Positions 41,144-50,371 of a stretch of DNA of 64,000 nt are shown piece by piece. Within the stretch, counting starts at the first letter, position 1. Each line of letters opens with the position of its first letter. Origin of the DNA: Micropruina sp. (GTDB lineage: Bacteria > Actinomycetota > Actinomycetes > Propionibacteriales > Propionibacteriaceae); the NCBI GenBank assembly GCA_016711105.1, contig JADJTO010000035.1:1-64000 (forward strand). Reading direction: 5' to 3'. The notes beneath the pieces were generated by a model. The model was not told the DNA's origin, did no database searches, and was given only the letters and a program-made list of their open reading frames with translations. The position numbers were made by a program, and so were the translations under genes.

Positions 41144-42762
41144 TTGGACCCTCCCTTACCGGACGTCACAGACGCCTTGGCGATGTCGGACTCGTGCTCT
41201 TCGTCCTCTGCCTCGATGTCTGGGTGGTGCAGATCGAAGGCGGGGTGCTCGGAGCGGATCCGCGGCAGCTTGCTGAAGTTGTGCCTCGGCGGCGGGCAGG
41301 ACGTCGCCCACTCCAGCGACCGGCTCCAGCCCCAGGGATCGTCAACCTCGACCAGGGGTGCGTTGCGGCTGATCCAGACGTTCCAGAAGAACGGCAGCAT
41401 CGAGGCGCCGAGTAGGAAGGCGCCGACCGTGGAGACTTGGTTGAGGAAGGTGAAGCCCTCGGTCGAGACATAGTCTGCGATCCGACGCTGCATCCCCTCG
41501 ATGCCGAGCCAGTGCTGCACCAGGAAGGTGGTGTGGAAGCCGACGAACAGCATCCAGAAGTGCACCCGGCCCCAGCGCTCGTCCAGCATCCGCCCGGTGA
41601 GCTTGGGCCACCAGAAGTAGAAGCCGGCGAACATCGCGAACACCACCGTGCCGAACAGCACGTAATGGAAGTGGGCGACCACGAAGTAGGTGTCGGAGAC
41701 CGGGAAGTCCAGCGGCGGTGACGCCAGGATGATGCCGGTCAGGCCACCGAACAGGAAGGTGGTGAGGAAGCCGAGTGCCCAGATCATCGGCATCTCGTAG
41801 GTGATCGCGCCGCCCCACATGGTGCCGATCCAGTTGAAGAACTTCACCCCGGTGGGCACCGCGATCAGGAATGTCATGAAGGAGAAGAACGGCAGGTTCA
41901 CCGCTCCGGTGACGAACATGTGGTGCGCCCACACCGCCATCGAGAGCGCGCCGATGGCCAGCGTGGCGGCCACCAGGCCGATGTAGCCGAAGATCGGCTT
42001 GCGGCTGAAGACCGGCAGGATCTCGGTGACGATGCCGAAGAACGGCAGCGCGATGATGTAGACCTCGGGGTGCCCGAAGAACCAGAACAGGTGCTGCCAG
42101 AGCAGCGCGCCTCCCGAGGCGGGCGCGAGGATCTGCGTCCCGAGAACCCGGTCGGCTTCCAACACCAGCAGGCCTGCGGCCAGCACCGGGAACACGAACA
42201 GCACCATCAGTGAGGTGACGAAGATGTTCCAGGTGAAGATGGGCATCCGGAACATGGTCATTCCTGGGGCCCGCATGCTGATGATCGTGGTGATGAAGTT
42301 GACCGCACCGAGAATGGTGGACAGGCCCATCACGTACAGACCCATGATCCACAGGTCGCCGCCGACGCCGGGCGAGTTGATCCCGTCCGACAGCGGGACG
42401 TAGGCGAACCAACCGAAGCTGGCCGCACCCTCGGGGGAAAGGAAGCCGGACGTGGCGACCAATGATCCGAAGAGGTAGAGCCAGTAGCTCAGCATGTTGA
42501 GCCGCGGGAAGGCCACGTCGGGGGCGCCGATTATGGTGAAGAACTGATTGAAGTTCTCGTAGTGCATGTACTGCAGGCCCGGCCACGCCAGCTCGGCCCG
42601 AATCAGCAGGGCCAGCAAGCCCGCGATCAGGAAGTAGGCGAAGGCGGTGATCAGGTAGAGGTTGCCGATCACTTTGTGATCGGTGGTGGTCATGATCCGC
42701 ATGGCGAGCTTGCCGAAGCTCTCCTGCCGAACGGCCCCGCGGTCGCTGCCCTCAGCGCTCAT
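41140..42762 (-). CDS. ctaD: Cytochrome c oxidase subunit I with internal deletion
   Basis: 540 residues as read, against about 565-575 for relatives. Cu-B and heme a3 ligands are present (FGHPEVY, WAHHMFVTG, VVAHFHYVLFG). Between FNQFFT and IGAPDVAFPRLN, however, only one residue remains where relatives have about 25, including the HGT motif of helix II that supplies the low-spin heme a histidine. The frame stays open across the junction near 42528-42536, so this is not a single-base slip. Without that ligand the enzyme could not carry heme a. Either it is an assembly collapse or the copy is dead. The start is followed by KLAMRIMTTTDHKVIG. Confidence 0.9.
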   Translation of the reverse strand: MSAEGSDRGAVRQESFGKLAMRIMTTTDHKVIGNLYLITAFAYFLIAGLLALLIRAELAWPGLQYMHYENFNQFFTIIGAPDVAFPRLNMLSYWLYLFGSLVATSGFLSPEGAASFGWFAYVPLSDGINSPGVGGDLWIMGLYVMGLSTILGAVNFITTIISMRAPGMTMFRMPIFTWNIFVTSLMVLFVFPVLAAGLLVLEADRVLGTQILAPASGGALLWQHLFWFFGHPEVYIIALPFFGIVTEILPVFSRKPIFGYIGLVAATLAIGALSMAVWAHHMFVTGAVNLPFFSFMTFLIAVPTGVKFFNWIGTMWGGAITYEMPMIWALGFLTTFLFGGLTGIILASPPLDFPVSDTYFVVAHFHYVLFGTVVFAMFAGFYFWWPKLTGRMLDERWGRVHFWMLFVGFHTTFLVQHWLGIEGMQRRIADYVSTEGFTFLNQVSTVGAFLLGASMLPFFWNVWISRNAPLVEVDDPWGWSRSLEWATSCPPPRHNFSKLPRIRSEHPAFDLHHPDIEAEDEEHESDIAKASVTSGKGGSK

Positions 42763-43616
42763 CGTTCGCCTTCCTTCTCGGCCGGGGCCGTGGGAATGGT
42801 GTTGGGGTAGGCCGGAGGCTTCTTCTCCCCGACCTGGCCCTTGGCGGCGAGTCCCTTGAGGTAGGTGACGTACTCAGCCTCGGAGACCACGTGCACGTTG
42901 AAGAGCATCGCCGCGTGATACGTCCCGCAGAGTTCGGCGCACTTGGCCAGGAAGACGCCTTCCCGGTTGGGGGTGACGTCGAAGGAGTTCAGCAGACCCG
43001 GGATCACGTCCAACTTGAACTGGAACTGAGGAACCCAGAAGGAGTGGATCACATCGGCCGAGGCCAGGTTGAACCGGACCGGCTTATTCACCGGGAGGTA
43101 GAGGTCGGGGATCCGCTCGATCGTGCCGGCCTCATAAACCACGGCGCCCACAGCCGGGTTCTGAGCCTCCATGTAGTTGAACGTCCACGACCACTTCTGG
43201 CCGATCACATTGACCTCATGCACCGGACCAGTCGCCTTGGCGAGGACCGCGTTCTGCGCTTGCACGGTGTAGAAGAACAGCACGCCGATGATCAGGAAGG
43301 GAACCAGCGTGTACAGCAACTCCATCGGCAGGTTGTAGCGGGTCTGGCGGGGTACCTGGTCGTCGCTCTTCTTGCGGTACCGGAACATCACCCAGAAGAT
43401 CAGACCCCAGACGAAGGCGCCGATGATCATCGACGCGATCCAGGAACCGACCCAGAGGTTCTCGATGTGCGGCGCCTGCTCACTGGCGGCCTCGGGCAGT
43501 CCCCAGCGTGCCCACTGCGCGTTCAACTCGGCCGAACAGCCGGTCAGCGCGAGGGCGGAGGCTGCGGTCAAACCGGCCACCGTCCATCGACTCAGGGGCT
43601 TGCGGTGCTTCAGCAC
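42759..43616 (-). CDS. ctaC: Cytochrome c oxidase subunit II lipoprotein
   Basis: 285 residues from the GTG at 43616. The start places the lipobox ALTGCS with Cys at about residue 27 and leaves GAAGGGCGG as a ribosome-binding site. An ATG at 43634 is the alternative. Two TM helices (about 55-80 and 100-120) precede the periplasmic cupredoxin domain, where CAELCGTYH and a downstream M/H provide the Cu-A site. It receives electrons from QcrC. The stop overlaps the ctaD start. Confidence 0.93.
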   Translation of the reverse strand: MLKHRKPLSRWTVAGLTAASALALTGCSAELNAQWARWGLPEAASEQAPHIENLWVGSWIASMIIGAFVWGLIFWVMFRYRKKSDDQVPRQTRYNLPMELLYTLVPFLIIGVLFFYTVQAQNAVLAKATGPVHEVNVIGQKWSWTFNYMEAQNPAVGAVVYEAGTIERIPDLYLPVNKPVRFNLASADVIHSFWVPQFQFKLDVIPGLLNSFDVTPNREGVFLAKCAELCGTYHAAMLFNVHVVSEAEYVTYLKGLAAKGQVGEKKPPAYPNTIPTAPAEKEGER

Positions 43617-43795
43617 GGATGTCCGCCCTTCCATGAACGAACTGTCGACCGCGCAGCAGGGCACTGCGAAGCCGGACAGAACACATTCCAGGTGGTCACA
43701 CTAGCCCAAAGGGCCATCGCAGCGCCTCAGTTTGGACGCCAGGATGGCCCTTAATTTGTTCGAGTGCGGAGGCATCCCCGCTTCTCGGGACGGGA

Positions 43796-44146
43796 TCAGT
43801 GGAAGCTGTCACCACAAGCGCAGGAGCCCTGAGCGTTGGGGTTGTCGATGGTGAAGCCCTGTGCCTCGATGGTGTCGACGAAGTCGATCGTCGCGCCCAC
43901 CAGGTACGGGGCGCTCATCCGGTCGGTGGTCACCTGAACGCCGAAGAACGTGCGGGCCACGTCACCTTCGAGTTCGCGGTCATCAAGGGACAACTGGTAA
44001 CGCAGGCCCGAGCAACCGCCAGGGGCTACTGAGATGCGCAGGGCCAAGCCCTCTTCGGACTGCCCGGCCACGAGGTCGCTCACCTTCGCGGCGGCGGCTT
44101 CGGTCAGGGTGATGCCGTCGGTGTCAACGTGCTGGTCGAGGCTCAT
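43796..44146 (-). CDS. erpA: A-type Fe-S carrier (HesB/IscA/ErpA)
   Basis: 116 residues. The three conserved cysteines are in GGCSGL and in the CAC of GSCACGDS near the end, the A-type carrier signature. It delivers Fe-S clusters to enzymes such as LipA, which lies 11 kb away. The ATG at 44146 has GGAGACC upstream; a longer start at 44215 is unlikely. Same neighbourhood as mycobacterial Rv2204c. Confidence 0.94.
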   Translation of the reverse strand: MSLDQHVDTDGITLTEAAAAKVSDLVAGQSEEGLALRISVAPGGCSGLRYQLSLDDRELEGDVARTFFGVQVTTDRMSAPYLVGATIDFVDTIEAQGFTIDNPNAQGSCACGDSFH

Positions 44147-44230
44147 GTCGGTCTCCGGTCTTGAACGAGTCTTCTTCTTCACGGGGCAACGGCCATAAGG
44201 GCCGAAGTATTCCACCAGTGTGCGGGGAGC

Positions 44231-45253
44231 TCACCCGTCCCATCCCATCCCCACCCTGCGGGCGGTGGCCGTGAGATCGGTTTCGGGGTCACCGGTGAGC
44301 TCAGTGATGACGTGTGCTGCCTCCACCCCGAAGGTGCGCATCTCGCGACCTGAGAGGTGCACCCGGCGGGCCAGGACGAGCAACGGAACCAGCGCGGCCT
44401 CAGCACGCCGGGTCAGATCGGCGACCAGCGTGCCGCCACGATTGCCGATATCGAAGTCGTCGCAGGCAGTGACCAGGAGATCCGCCACGGCCAGGCTGCG
44501 CTCCAGGCCGACCAATTCAGCGATCAAGCCGGGGGCGGTGACCAGTCGTCCACCCAGAGCGAGGACGCCGTGGCCGAGTCCCCGTCCGGCCCCGGAGCCT
44601 GGCACCCGTCCGCTGTCGCCGCACGCTGCGGCGAACGCCTCCAGGCGGGCATCCAGGGTGGTCAGGAGGTGCCGCTCAAGGCCGGCGTCGAAACCACGCC
44701 GGACGGTCACCCCGCGCAGCCCGAGTAACTGATCCTCGGACGATTCGTGGTCGATCACCCCGATCAACTCGCACCCGGCCAGGCGTCGGTGCGCCTCAGC
44801 AAGGTCGACCTCGCCGACCCCGTCCAGACCGTGCAGGCCCTCGTCCAGCGAAACATTGGCCCGGGCGCCCAGGGCTGACAGGAAGCCGGCCCCGCCATCG
44901 TGGGCGGTGTTACTGGTGAGGTCGACCACCAGCCGGGGCGCTCGCGCTCGGGACAACAGATCGACCACCCGAAGCCCCAGATCGGCGCTGCTGGCGTGCA
45001 CGTCGATCCCGGCCGCTGCCTGCCCCGCGTGCAATCCGACGCCGATCGTGGCGTCACCGACGAGTTCCCAGCCATCCGGGTCAGCGGCGAGCACGGCGCC
45101 CAGGAGCCCCTCGAGCGCGGCAGCGAACGCCTCACCCCGCTCAGCCATCGGCACCACGGCCACGTGTGCGCTGGGGAAGCCTCGGGCGATGGCAACGCTG
45201 GCTTCACGCGCCGAGAGGGGGCCGACCGGTCCGCTGGCGACGACGATCCGCAT
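44231..45253 (-). CDS. Divergent glycerate kinase-like protein
   Basis: 340 residues aligning by eye with glycerate-2-kinase (GlxK family): MRIVVASGPVGPLSAREAS against the usual MKIVIAPDSFKGSLSA, NTAHDGGAGFLSALGA against SATNDGGAGM, and GAGRGLGHG against GAAGGLG. The late motif normally near TGEGR(I/L)D reads VTACDDFD, and the early DSFKG lysine is missing. Enzymatic activity is therefore doubtful. The neighbour position (erpA beside it, DUF3043 divergent) matches mycobacterial Rv2205c, suggesting a conserved non-canonical role. Confidence 0.75.
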   Translation of the reverse strand: MRIVVASGPVGPLSAREASVAIARGFPSAHVAVVPMAERGEAFAAALEGLLGAVLAADPDGWELVGDATIGVGLHAGQAAAGIDVHASSADLGLRVVDLLSRARAPRLVVDLTSNTAHDGGAGFLSALGARANVSLDEGLHGLDGVGEVDLAEAHRRLAGCELIGVIDHESSEDQLLGLRGVTVRRGFDAGLERHLLTTLDARLEAFAAACGDSGRVPGSGAGRGLGHGVLALGGRLVTAPGLIAELVGLERSLAVADLLVTACDDFDIGNRGGTLVADLTRRAEAALVPLLVLARRVHLSGREMRTFGVEAAHVITELTGDPETDLTATARRVGMGWDG

Positions 45254-45390
45254 GACTATTGGGCTGCCTTTTGTTCCTCGATCCGCCCGTGCGGGCGGCG
45301 GACGCCCAGCCTAACCGGTGGCGAACGGTGGGGCTGTCGGGGGAGTTAGGATGTGCCGACCACCACACGACACAACAACGAGGTGCTTTC

Positions 45391-45960
45391 GTGGGCTTGT
45401 TCTCGCCGTACAAAAACAGCGAACCGACGCCAGACCCGGTCACGCCGCCTGCCTCTCCCGGCGCCAAGCCGGTCGGCAAGGAGCGTGCCACTCCGACCCG
45501 CCGCGAGGCCGAACAGGCCCGTCGGCAGCGACTCAACCCGCAGCTGACCAAGAAAGAGGCACGGCTGAAGGCTCGCACCCAGCGTGAGGTGGAAACCCGG
45601 AAGCGCACCGCCAGTTTCGACAATGTTCCCGCTCGCGCGCTGATGCGCGATCACGTGGACGCACGGTTCAATGTGGCCGAATGGTCGATGCCGACGTTGA
45701 TGGTGCTGCTGGCTCTCTCCCTGATCGTCAGCCCGATGCTGCCGATGCTGGTCGAACCGACCTTGTACGCCACCTGGGCGTTCATGGCCCTCGTGGTGGT
45801 CGACATCTTCGTCCTGTGGCGCCAGTTCAAGAAGCTCGCCGCCGAACGGATTCCCAACGAACCGTTGAAGGGCATGCTCTACTACGGGTTCAACCGGGCC
45901 TTGTCGTTGCGCCGCTTCCGACTGCCGTTGCCGCGGGTCAAGCGCGGCGACTCGTTCTGA
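45391..45960 (+). CDS. DUF3043 membrane protein
   Basis: 189 residues. A basic, Pro-rich cytoplasmic N-terminus (about 1-75, with ARTQREVETRKR) is followed by RALMRDHVDARFNVAEW, the DUF3043 hallmark, two TM helices (about 105-150), and a basic C-terminus LSLRRFRLPLPRVKRGD. GTG at 45391 with CGAGG upstream. Function unknown. Divergent from the glycerate-kinase-like gene, as in mycobacteria (Rv2206). Confidence 0.9.
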   Translation: MGLFSPYKNSEPTPDPVTPPASPGAKPVGKERATPTRREAEQARRQRLNPQLTKKEARLKARTQREVETRKRTASFDNVPARALMRDHVDARFNVAEWSMPTLMVLLALSLIVSPMLPMLVEPTLYATWAFMALVVVDIFVLWRQFKKLAAERIPNEPLKGMLYYGFNRALSLRRFRLPLPRVKRGDSF

Positions 45961-45961
45961 G

Positions 45962-46165
45962 ATGGCCTACCGCTGGACGCCGACCCCGCCCGTGACCCCG
46001 GAGGTCGCCACCACTCTGGGGCTGGAGGTCAGCTTCGCCAGCCAGTCCGAGGCCGAGCGGTGGCTGACCGTGGAATACGCCGAACTCGCCGAGGGCGGTG
46101 TTCAGGCAGTCACCCTCTACGAGGAGGACCGTCTGGTCTACGGCCCGATGAGCCTGGAGGCCTAG
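45962..46165 (+). CDS. Small hypothetical protein
   Basis: 67 residues beginning 1 bp after the DUF3043 stop, probably co-translated. The composition is acidic and Glu/Ala-rich (SEAERWLTVEYAELAEGG), with VTLYEEDRLVYGPMSLE at the end, suggesting a small alpha-beta fold. No TM segment, cysteine or recognised motif. Confidence 0.75.
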   Translation: MAYRWTPTPPVTPEVATTLGLEVSFASQSEAERWLTVEYAELAEGGVQAVTLYEEDRLVYGPMSLEA

Positions 46166-46173
46166 GGCTGGGC

Positions 46174-46461
46174 CTAGCTGCCGGGGGTCACGCTGGTCGT
46201 CCGGCGCTGCCAGAGCAGCACGCCGGCGAACCCGGCGATCGCCACCCCGACCGTCCCCACGACCGGACGGGCTCCCTGCACGGCAGCCGCACGTTCCTCG
46301 TAGGTCTGCCATTTGGTGCCTTGGGCGTTCGGGCAGGACTGCCCGGGCATCAGCACCACCTCGCGGCAGGTGATCGTCGGGTTGGCGCTCAGGAACACCG
46401 CCCACACAACGGCCGCGACACCCGCCAGCCCGACCAGCAGGTGCAGCCAGACCGCCTTCAC
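46174..46461 (-). CDS. Small two-TM protein with extracytoplasmic cysteines
   Basis: 95 residues: TM helix (about 4-26), a loop containing TCREVVLMPGQSCP (two cysteines, possibly a disulfide), a second TM helix (about 66-85) and a short basic tail. The ATG overlaps the gcvT stop by 4 bp, so it is co-expressed with gcvT. The function is not recognised. Confidence 0.75.
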   Translation of the reverse strand: MKAVWLHLLVGLAGVAAVVWAVFLSANPTITCREVVLMPGQSCPNAQGTKWQTYEERAAAVQGARPVVGTVGVAIAGFAGVLLWQRRTTSVTPGS

Positions 46462-47552
46462 GACTCGCGCACCCCCGGGGTCACGAACGGGGGCTTGGTG
46501 ACGACGAACGGCTCCACCCGATCCCGCACCCGAACCCCCACCTGGGCACCCGGCAGGACGGCCGCCTCCAGCAGCGCCAGAGCGATCCCCTTGGCCAAGG
46601 TCGGCGAGAAGGTCCCTGAGGTGACCTCTCCGATCTCGGCACCGTCGGCTTCGACGATCATGTGCGGACGAGGAATTCCCCGTCCGGCGGCAACCAGCCC
46701 GGTCAGGCGGCGGCGAGGCCCGGCCGCTTTCTCAGCCCGCAGCACGGTGTCACCCCAGAACGAGAGCTTCTTCCAGCCGATCGCCCAACTCACTCCGGAG
46801 GCGACCGCCGAGACGTCCGGGGACAGGTCGGAGCCGTGCAGCGGGTAGCCCATTTCGGTGCGCAGGGTGTCCCGGGCGCCCAACCCGGCGGGCACGATCC
46901 CGAAACGCTCTCCGGCGGCCAGCACCGCGTCCCACACGGGGCCGGCAGCGGCGGCGGGGACCACGAGTTCATAACCCCGTTCCCCGGTGTAGCCGGTGCG
47001 GCACACGGTTAAGGCGACGCCGTCCAACTCAGCCATCGCGAAACGCATGTAGTCGTGGCCGGTCGGCAACCCCAAGGCGTCCAGCACCTCGTCGGAATCG
47101 GGGCCCTGCACGGCCAGCACGGCATGGTCGGCATGCTCGTTGATCACCTCGACCCCCTCGGGGCGGCGGCCTTCAACATCGCCACGACGGTCGGGGTGTT
47201 CGCGGCGTTGGGGATCAGGAAGATCTCCTCATCGCTATGCCGGTAGCTGATCAGGTCGTCCACCACGCCACCGGCGTCGTTGCAGAAGCAAGGTGTACTG
47301 CGCCTGACCGGAGCCGATCCGATCCAGATCATTGGTGATGCACGTGTTCAAAAAGGCTGCCGCACCGACCCCACGGACGCGCGCCTTGCCCAGGTGACTG
47401 ACGTCGAAGATGCCGACCCCGTCGCGGACGGCCTTGTGCTCGCTCACGATGCCCGCGTACTGCAGCGGCATCGACCAGCCGCCGAACTCGGCGAACTTCG
47501 CGCCCAACGCGACATGGCGCGAGTGCAGCGGCGAGGTGAGCAGGTCAGGCAT
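46458..47552 (-). CDS. gcvT: Glycine cleavage T protein, two frameshifts
   Basis: Aminomethyltransferase of the glycine cleavage system. The N-terminal HVALGAKFAEFGGWSMPLQY and FDVSHLGKARVRG are in one frame. The middle AGGVVDDLISYRHSDEEIFLIPNAAN is in a second. The rest, including FAMAELDGVALTVCRTGYTGERGYEL and ARDTLRTEMGYPLHG, is in a third. An extra base near 47286 and a missing C in the run at 47160-47164 account for the breaks, giving about 365 residues. The ATG at 47552 has AAAGGAGCG upstream. No gcvP or gcvH is nearby. Matches mycobacterial Rv2211c by position. Confidence 0.9.
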
Positions 47553-47606
47553 GAGCGCTCCTTTGGGATCCGAAGGCCCAGCGTAATCGCCGCGACCCGG
47601 GCGACC

Positions 47607-48749
47607 TCATGCCGACGCCTCAAGGATGCCGAGCAGTTGCTCTCGATCGAGGGCGACCGGATTGCCTTTCATCGAGGACGCTGCGGCCGCCTTCTCGCAG
47701 GCCTCGGCGAACCGCTCCCGGGGGAGGCCGAGCCCGATCAGGCCCGGCACCTGCAGCAGCGACACGGTCTCCTCGATCCACTCCAGCAGAGGCACGGTTC
47801 CCCGTTCACCGCTGAGGAACTCGCCCGCTGCGGCATAGCGGCCCAGGGCGGGATGGGCAGGGTCGAGGTCGCTCAGGGCCGAGAGGTTCGTCCGGCAGGT
47901 GGCGGCCAGGAGCGCGGCACAGATGGCGCCGTGCGGGGCGCCGGTGAGGCCACCGATCCCCCCGGCGAACCCGTGCACGGCGCCCAGTTTGGCGTTGGCC
48001 AGAGCCATCCCGCTGAGCAGGGCGGCCAGGCTCAGATCGGTCCGGGCGTCCAGGTCGGCGCCGTCGGCGTAGGCCCGGCGCAATCCCGAGCCGACCCGAC
48101 GCAGACCCTCGGCGCACAGGGCGTCGGTGATCGGGGTCGCGGCCGGGGAGACGAACGGCTCCAGACATTGGGTCAGCGCGTCAAGTCCGCTGGCCGCGGT
48201 GATGGCCGGCGGGCAGCCCAGGGTCAGTTCGGGATCGACCAGGGCTACCGCGGGCAGCATGCTGGGCGATCGCAGGCTCACCTTCACCTCATGCTCGGGC
48301 GAGGCCACCACCCCGTTCGCGGTCACCTCCGACCCCGTGCCGGCCGTGGTCGGCACCGCGATCGTGGGCAAGGACGGCACGCCGAGCGGAGCCCCGGCCC
48401 CGATCACCTCGGCGTAGTCGAGCAGGTCTGCGGGATTCCTGACCAGGACAGCGATCAGTTTGGCCGCGTCCAGCACCGCTCCCCCACCCAGACCGATCAC
48501 CAGATCAGCGCGGTGTTCTCGGGCGGCCGCCACGCCGGCCTGGATCTCGGGCACCGTCGGCTCCCCTCGAACCGACCACTGCGCCAGGTCGGGCCCCAGT
48601 GTGTCGAGGAGGGCGGCGTGCCGCTCGGGATGTGCGCCGGTACACACGAACGGACGGCTGCCCAAGCCCGCGACCAGTGCCGGCAGGTCTCGGGCCCGAC
48701 CCGGACCGAACACGATCCGTCCGGCGGTGGCGAAGACGAAGTCGGTCAT
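47607..48749 (-). CDS. Iron-containing alcohol dehydrogenase family
   Basis: 380 residues of the group III (Fe-dependent) ADH superfamily, with the NAD(P) region VIGLGGGAVLDAAK (about 85-98) and VPTTAGTGSEVTANGVV. Expected metal ligands are an Asp and three His. Here SGLDALTQCLEPFVS has Gln at the second ligand position, while AVHGFAGGIGG and GAPHGAICA supply the later histidines. The Gln-containing form occurs in a distinct branch of the family. Substrate unknown; maleylacetate reductase or glycerol dehydrogenase-like roles are possible. Inserted next to gcvT relative to the mycobacterial order. Confidence 0.85.
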   Translation of the reverse strand: MTDFVFATAGRIVFGPGRARDLPALVAGLGSRPFVCTGAHPERHAALLDTLGPDLAQWSVRGEPTVPEIQAGVAAAREHRADLVIGLGGGAVLDAAKLIAVLVRNPADLLDYAEVIGAGAPLGVPSLPTIAVPTTAGTGSEVTANGVVASPEHEVKVSLRSPSMLPAVALVDPELTLGCPPAITAASGLDALTQCLEPFVSPAATPITDALCAEGLRRVGSGLRRAYADGADLDARTDLSLAALLSGMALANAKLGAVHGFAGGIGGLTGAPHGAICAALLAATCRTNLSALSDLDPAHPALGRYAAAGEFLSGERGTVPLLEWIEETVSLLQVPGLIGLGLPRERFAEACEKAAAASSMKGNPVALDREQLLGILEASA

Positions 48750-48860
48750 GACGCGAATCTAGTGCCGTGCGCGGACGAACCGACAGCGCAAGCGGTCGAA
48801 CCGTCGGGGCATGACCTATATCGTGGCCGGAGAGATCCGCCGACTCTCGAGAGGAACCTC

Positions 48861-50366
48861 ATGCCAGAAGTCGCACTGCCGCCGGTGTCACTGGTCACAT
48901 CACTGCCCAGGGACGCGGATCTGGTCGTTGTCGGCCTGGCCGAAGCATCCGAGGCGCCGGTCCTGGTCGGCATTCCCGAGGAGCTGGAGAAGGCCTGCCG
49001 CAAGCAGTTCGGACGCTCCGCCCGGGACCAGGCGATCCGCTTCGGCGCCAGCGCCAAAGCCGGCTCCAGCGCGGTCGTGCCGGGGCCCGATGGCCTGCGG
49101 CTGATCGTGGTCGGACTCGGTGACATCGATGTCACGCCCGAGCAGGTCCGCCGGGCCGCCGGAAACGGCATCCGGTTGGCTGCCAGCCTGGCCGTCGGTG
49201 ACGACGCGGTCGCGGTGGCGATCAGCCTGGAGGCGGTGGAGCCCGAGGTGATCAAGGGCGCGGCCGAGGGCGCCCTGCTGGGGTGCTACCGCTTCGCCAA
49301 GCTCAGCACGACGGCCAGCAAGCCTGCGGTGAGCTCGATCAGCATCGTCAGCGAGACCCGCGGCTCGGAGGCGAAGCGAGCGGTCGAACTGGCCGGGAGC
49401 ATCGCCGGGGCCGTCTGGCTGGCCCGCGACTGGGTCAACCAGCCACCGAACCTGCTCTACCCCGACAGCTTCGCCGAGGAGGCCAAGGAGGCGGTCAAGT
49501 CGGCCAAGCTGGGCGTCGAGGTGCTGGACGAGAAGGCCATGGAGAAGCTTGGCTTCGGCGGCATCCTCGCGGTCGGCGGCGGATCGGAGCGCAAACCGCG
49601 TCTGGTCAGGCTCAGCTACACCCCCCGCGGGGCGAAGTTCCATCTGGCGTTGGTCGGCAAGGGGATCACGTTCGACGCCGGTGGCCTCAACCTGAAGCCT
49701 GGCGACAGCATGTACACGATGAAGTGCGACATGGCCGGGGCAGCTGCCGTGATCGCCGCGACCCGAGCCATCGCCGAACTCGGCCTGCGGGTCAAGGTGA
49801 CCTGTTACGCCGCAATGGCCGAGAACCTGCCCTCCGGCACGGCCTACCGACCCTCCGACGTGCTGACCATGTATGGCGGCAAGACGGTGGAGAACGGCAA
49901 CTCCGACGCTGAGGGACGACTGGTGATGGCCGATGCGCTCGTCCGGGCGGCTGAGGATTCGCCCGACCTAATCATCGACGTGGCCACACTGACCGGTGCG
50001 TGCATCGTCGCCCTCGGCGAGCGCACCTCAGGGTTGATGGCCAGCGACGACCAGACCGCCGACCACATCCTCGATGCAGCCGAGGCGGCCGGTGAGGACT
50101 TCTGGCAGTTGCCGATGCTGCCGCAGGCCCGCAAGAAGCTCGACTCCAAGGTGGCCGACATCAAGTCCACCGGTAACCGCTGGGGCGGCGCCCTGACCTC
50201 AGCGGCGTTCCTGCGTGAGTTCGTTCCCGACGGCCTGCCCTGGGCACACCTCGACATCGCTGGTCCGGCGTTCAACGAGGAAGGCGCCTACGACTACGTG
50301 CCGGCAGGTGGCACCGGAGTGGGCGTCCGAACCCTGGTGGCCTTGGCCCAGTCTCTGCAAAGTTGA
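48861..50366 (+). CDS. pepA: Leucyl aminopeptidase (PepA/PepB)
   Basis: 501-residue M17 family metallo-exopeptidase. The regulatory N-terminal domain is followed by the catalytic half with KGITFDAGGLNLKPGDSM, the Lys/Asp-rich metal site MKCDMAGAA, and NGNSDAEGRLVMADALVRA (the family signature normally NTDAEGRL). Hexameric in homologues, cutting N-terminal residues in protein turnover. The ATG at 48861 has GAGAGGAACC upstream; a far longer upstream open frame is non-coding. Corresponds to mycobacterial PepB (Rv2213). Confidence 0.93.
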   Translation: MPEVALPPVSLVTSLPRDADLVVVGLAEASEAPVLVGIPEELEKACRKQFGRSARDQAIRFGASAKAGSSAVVPGPDGLRLIVVGLGDIDVTPEQVRRAAGNGIRLAASLAVGDDAVAVAISLEAVEPEVIKGAAEGALLGCYRFAKLSTTASKPAVSSISIVSETRGSEAKRAVELAGSIAGAVWLARDWVNQPPNLLYPDSFAEEAKEAVKSAKLGVEVLDEKAMEKLGFGGILAVGGGSERKPRLVRLSYTPRGAKFHLALVGKGITFDAGGLNLKPGDSMYTMKCDMAGAAAVIAATRAIAELGLRVKVTCYAAMAENLPSGTAYRPSDVLTMYGGKTVENGNSDAEGRLVMADALVRAAEDSPDLIIDVATLTGACIVALGERTSGLMASDDQTADHILDAAEAAGEDFWQLPMLPQARKKLDSKVADIKSTGNRWGGALTSAAFLREFVPDGLPWAHLDIAGPAFNEEGAYDYVPAGGTGVGVRTLVALAQSLQS

Positions 50367-50371
50367 GTGCC

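Noticed and set aside
47280..48860. Upstream extension of the pepA frame
   Set aside because: It runs antisense through gcvT and the Fe-ADH gene. The real start at 48861 has a ribosome-binding site and matches the family.
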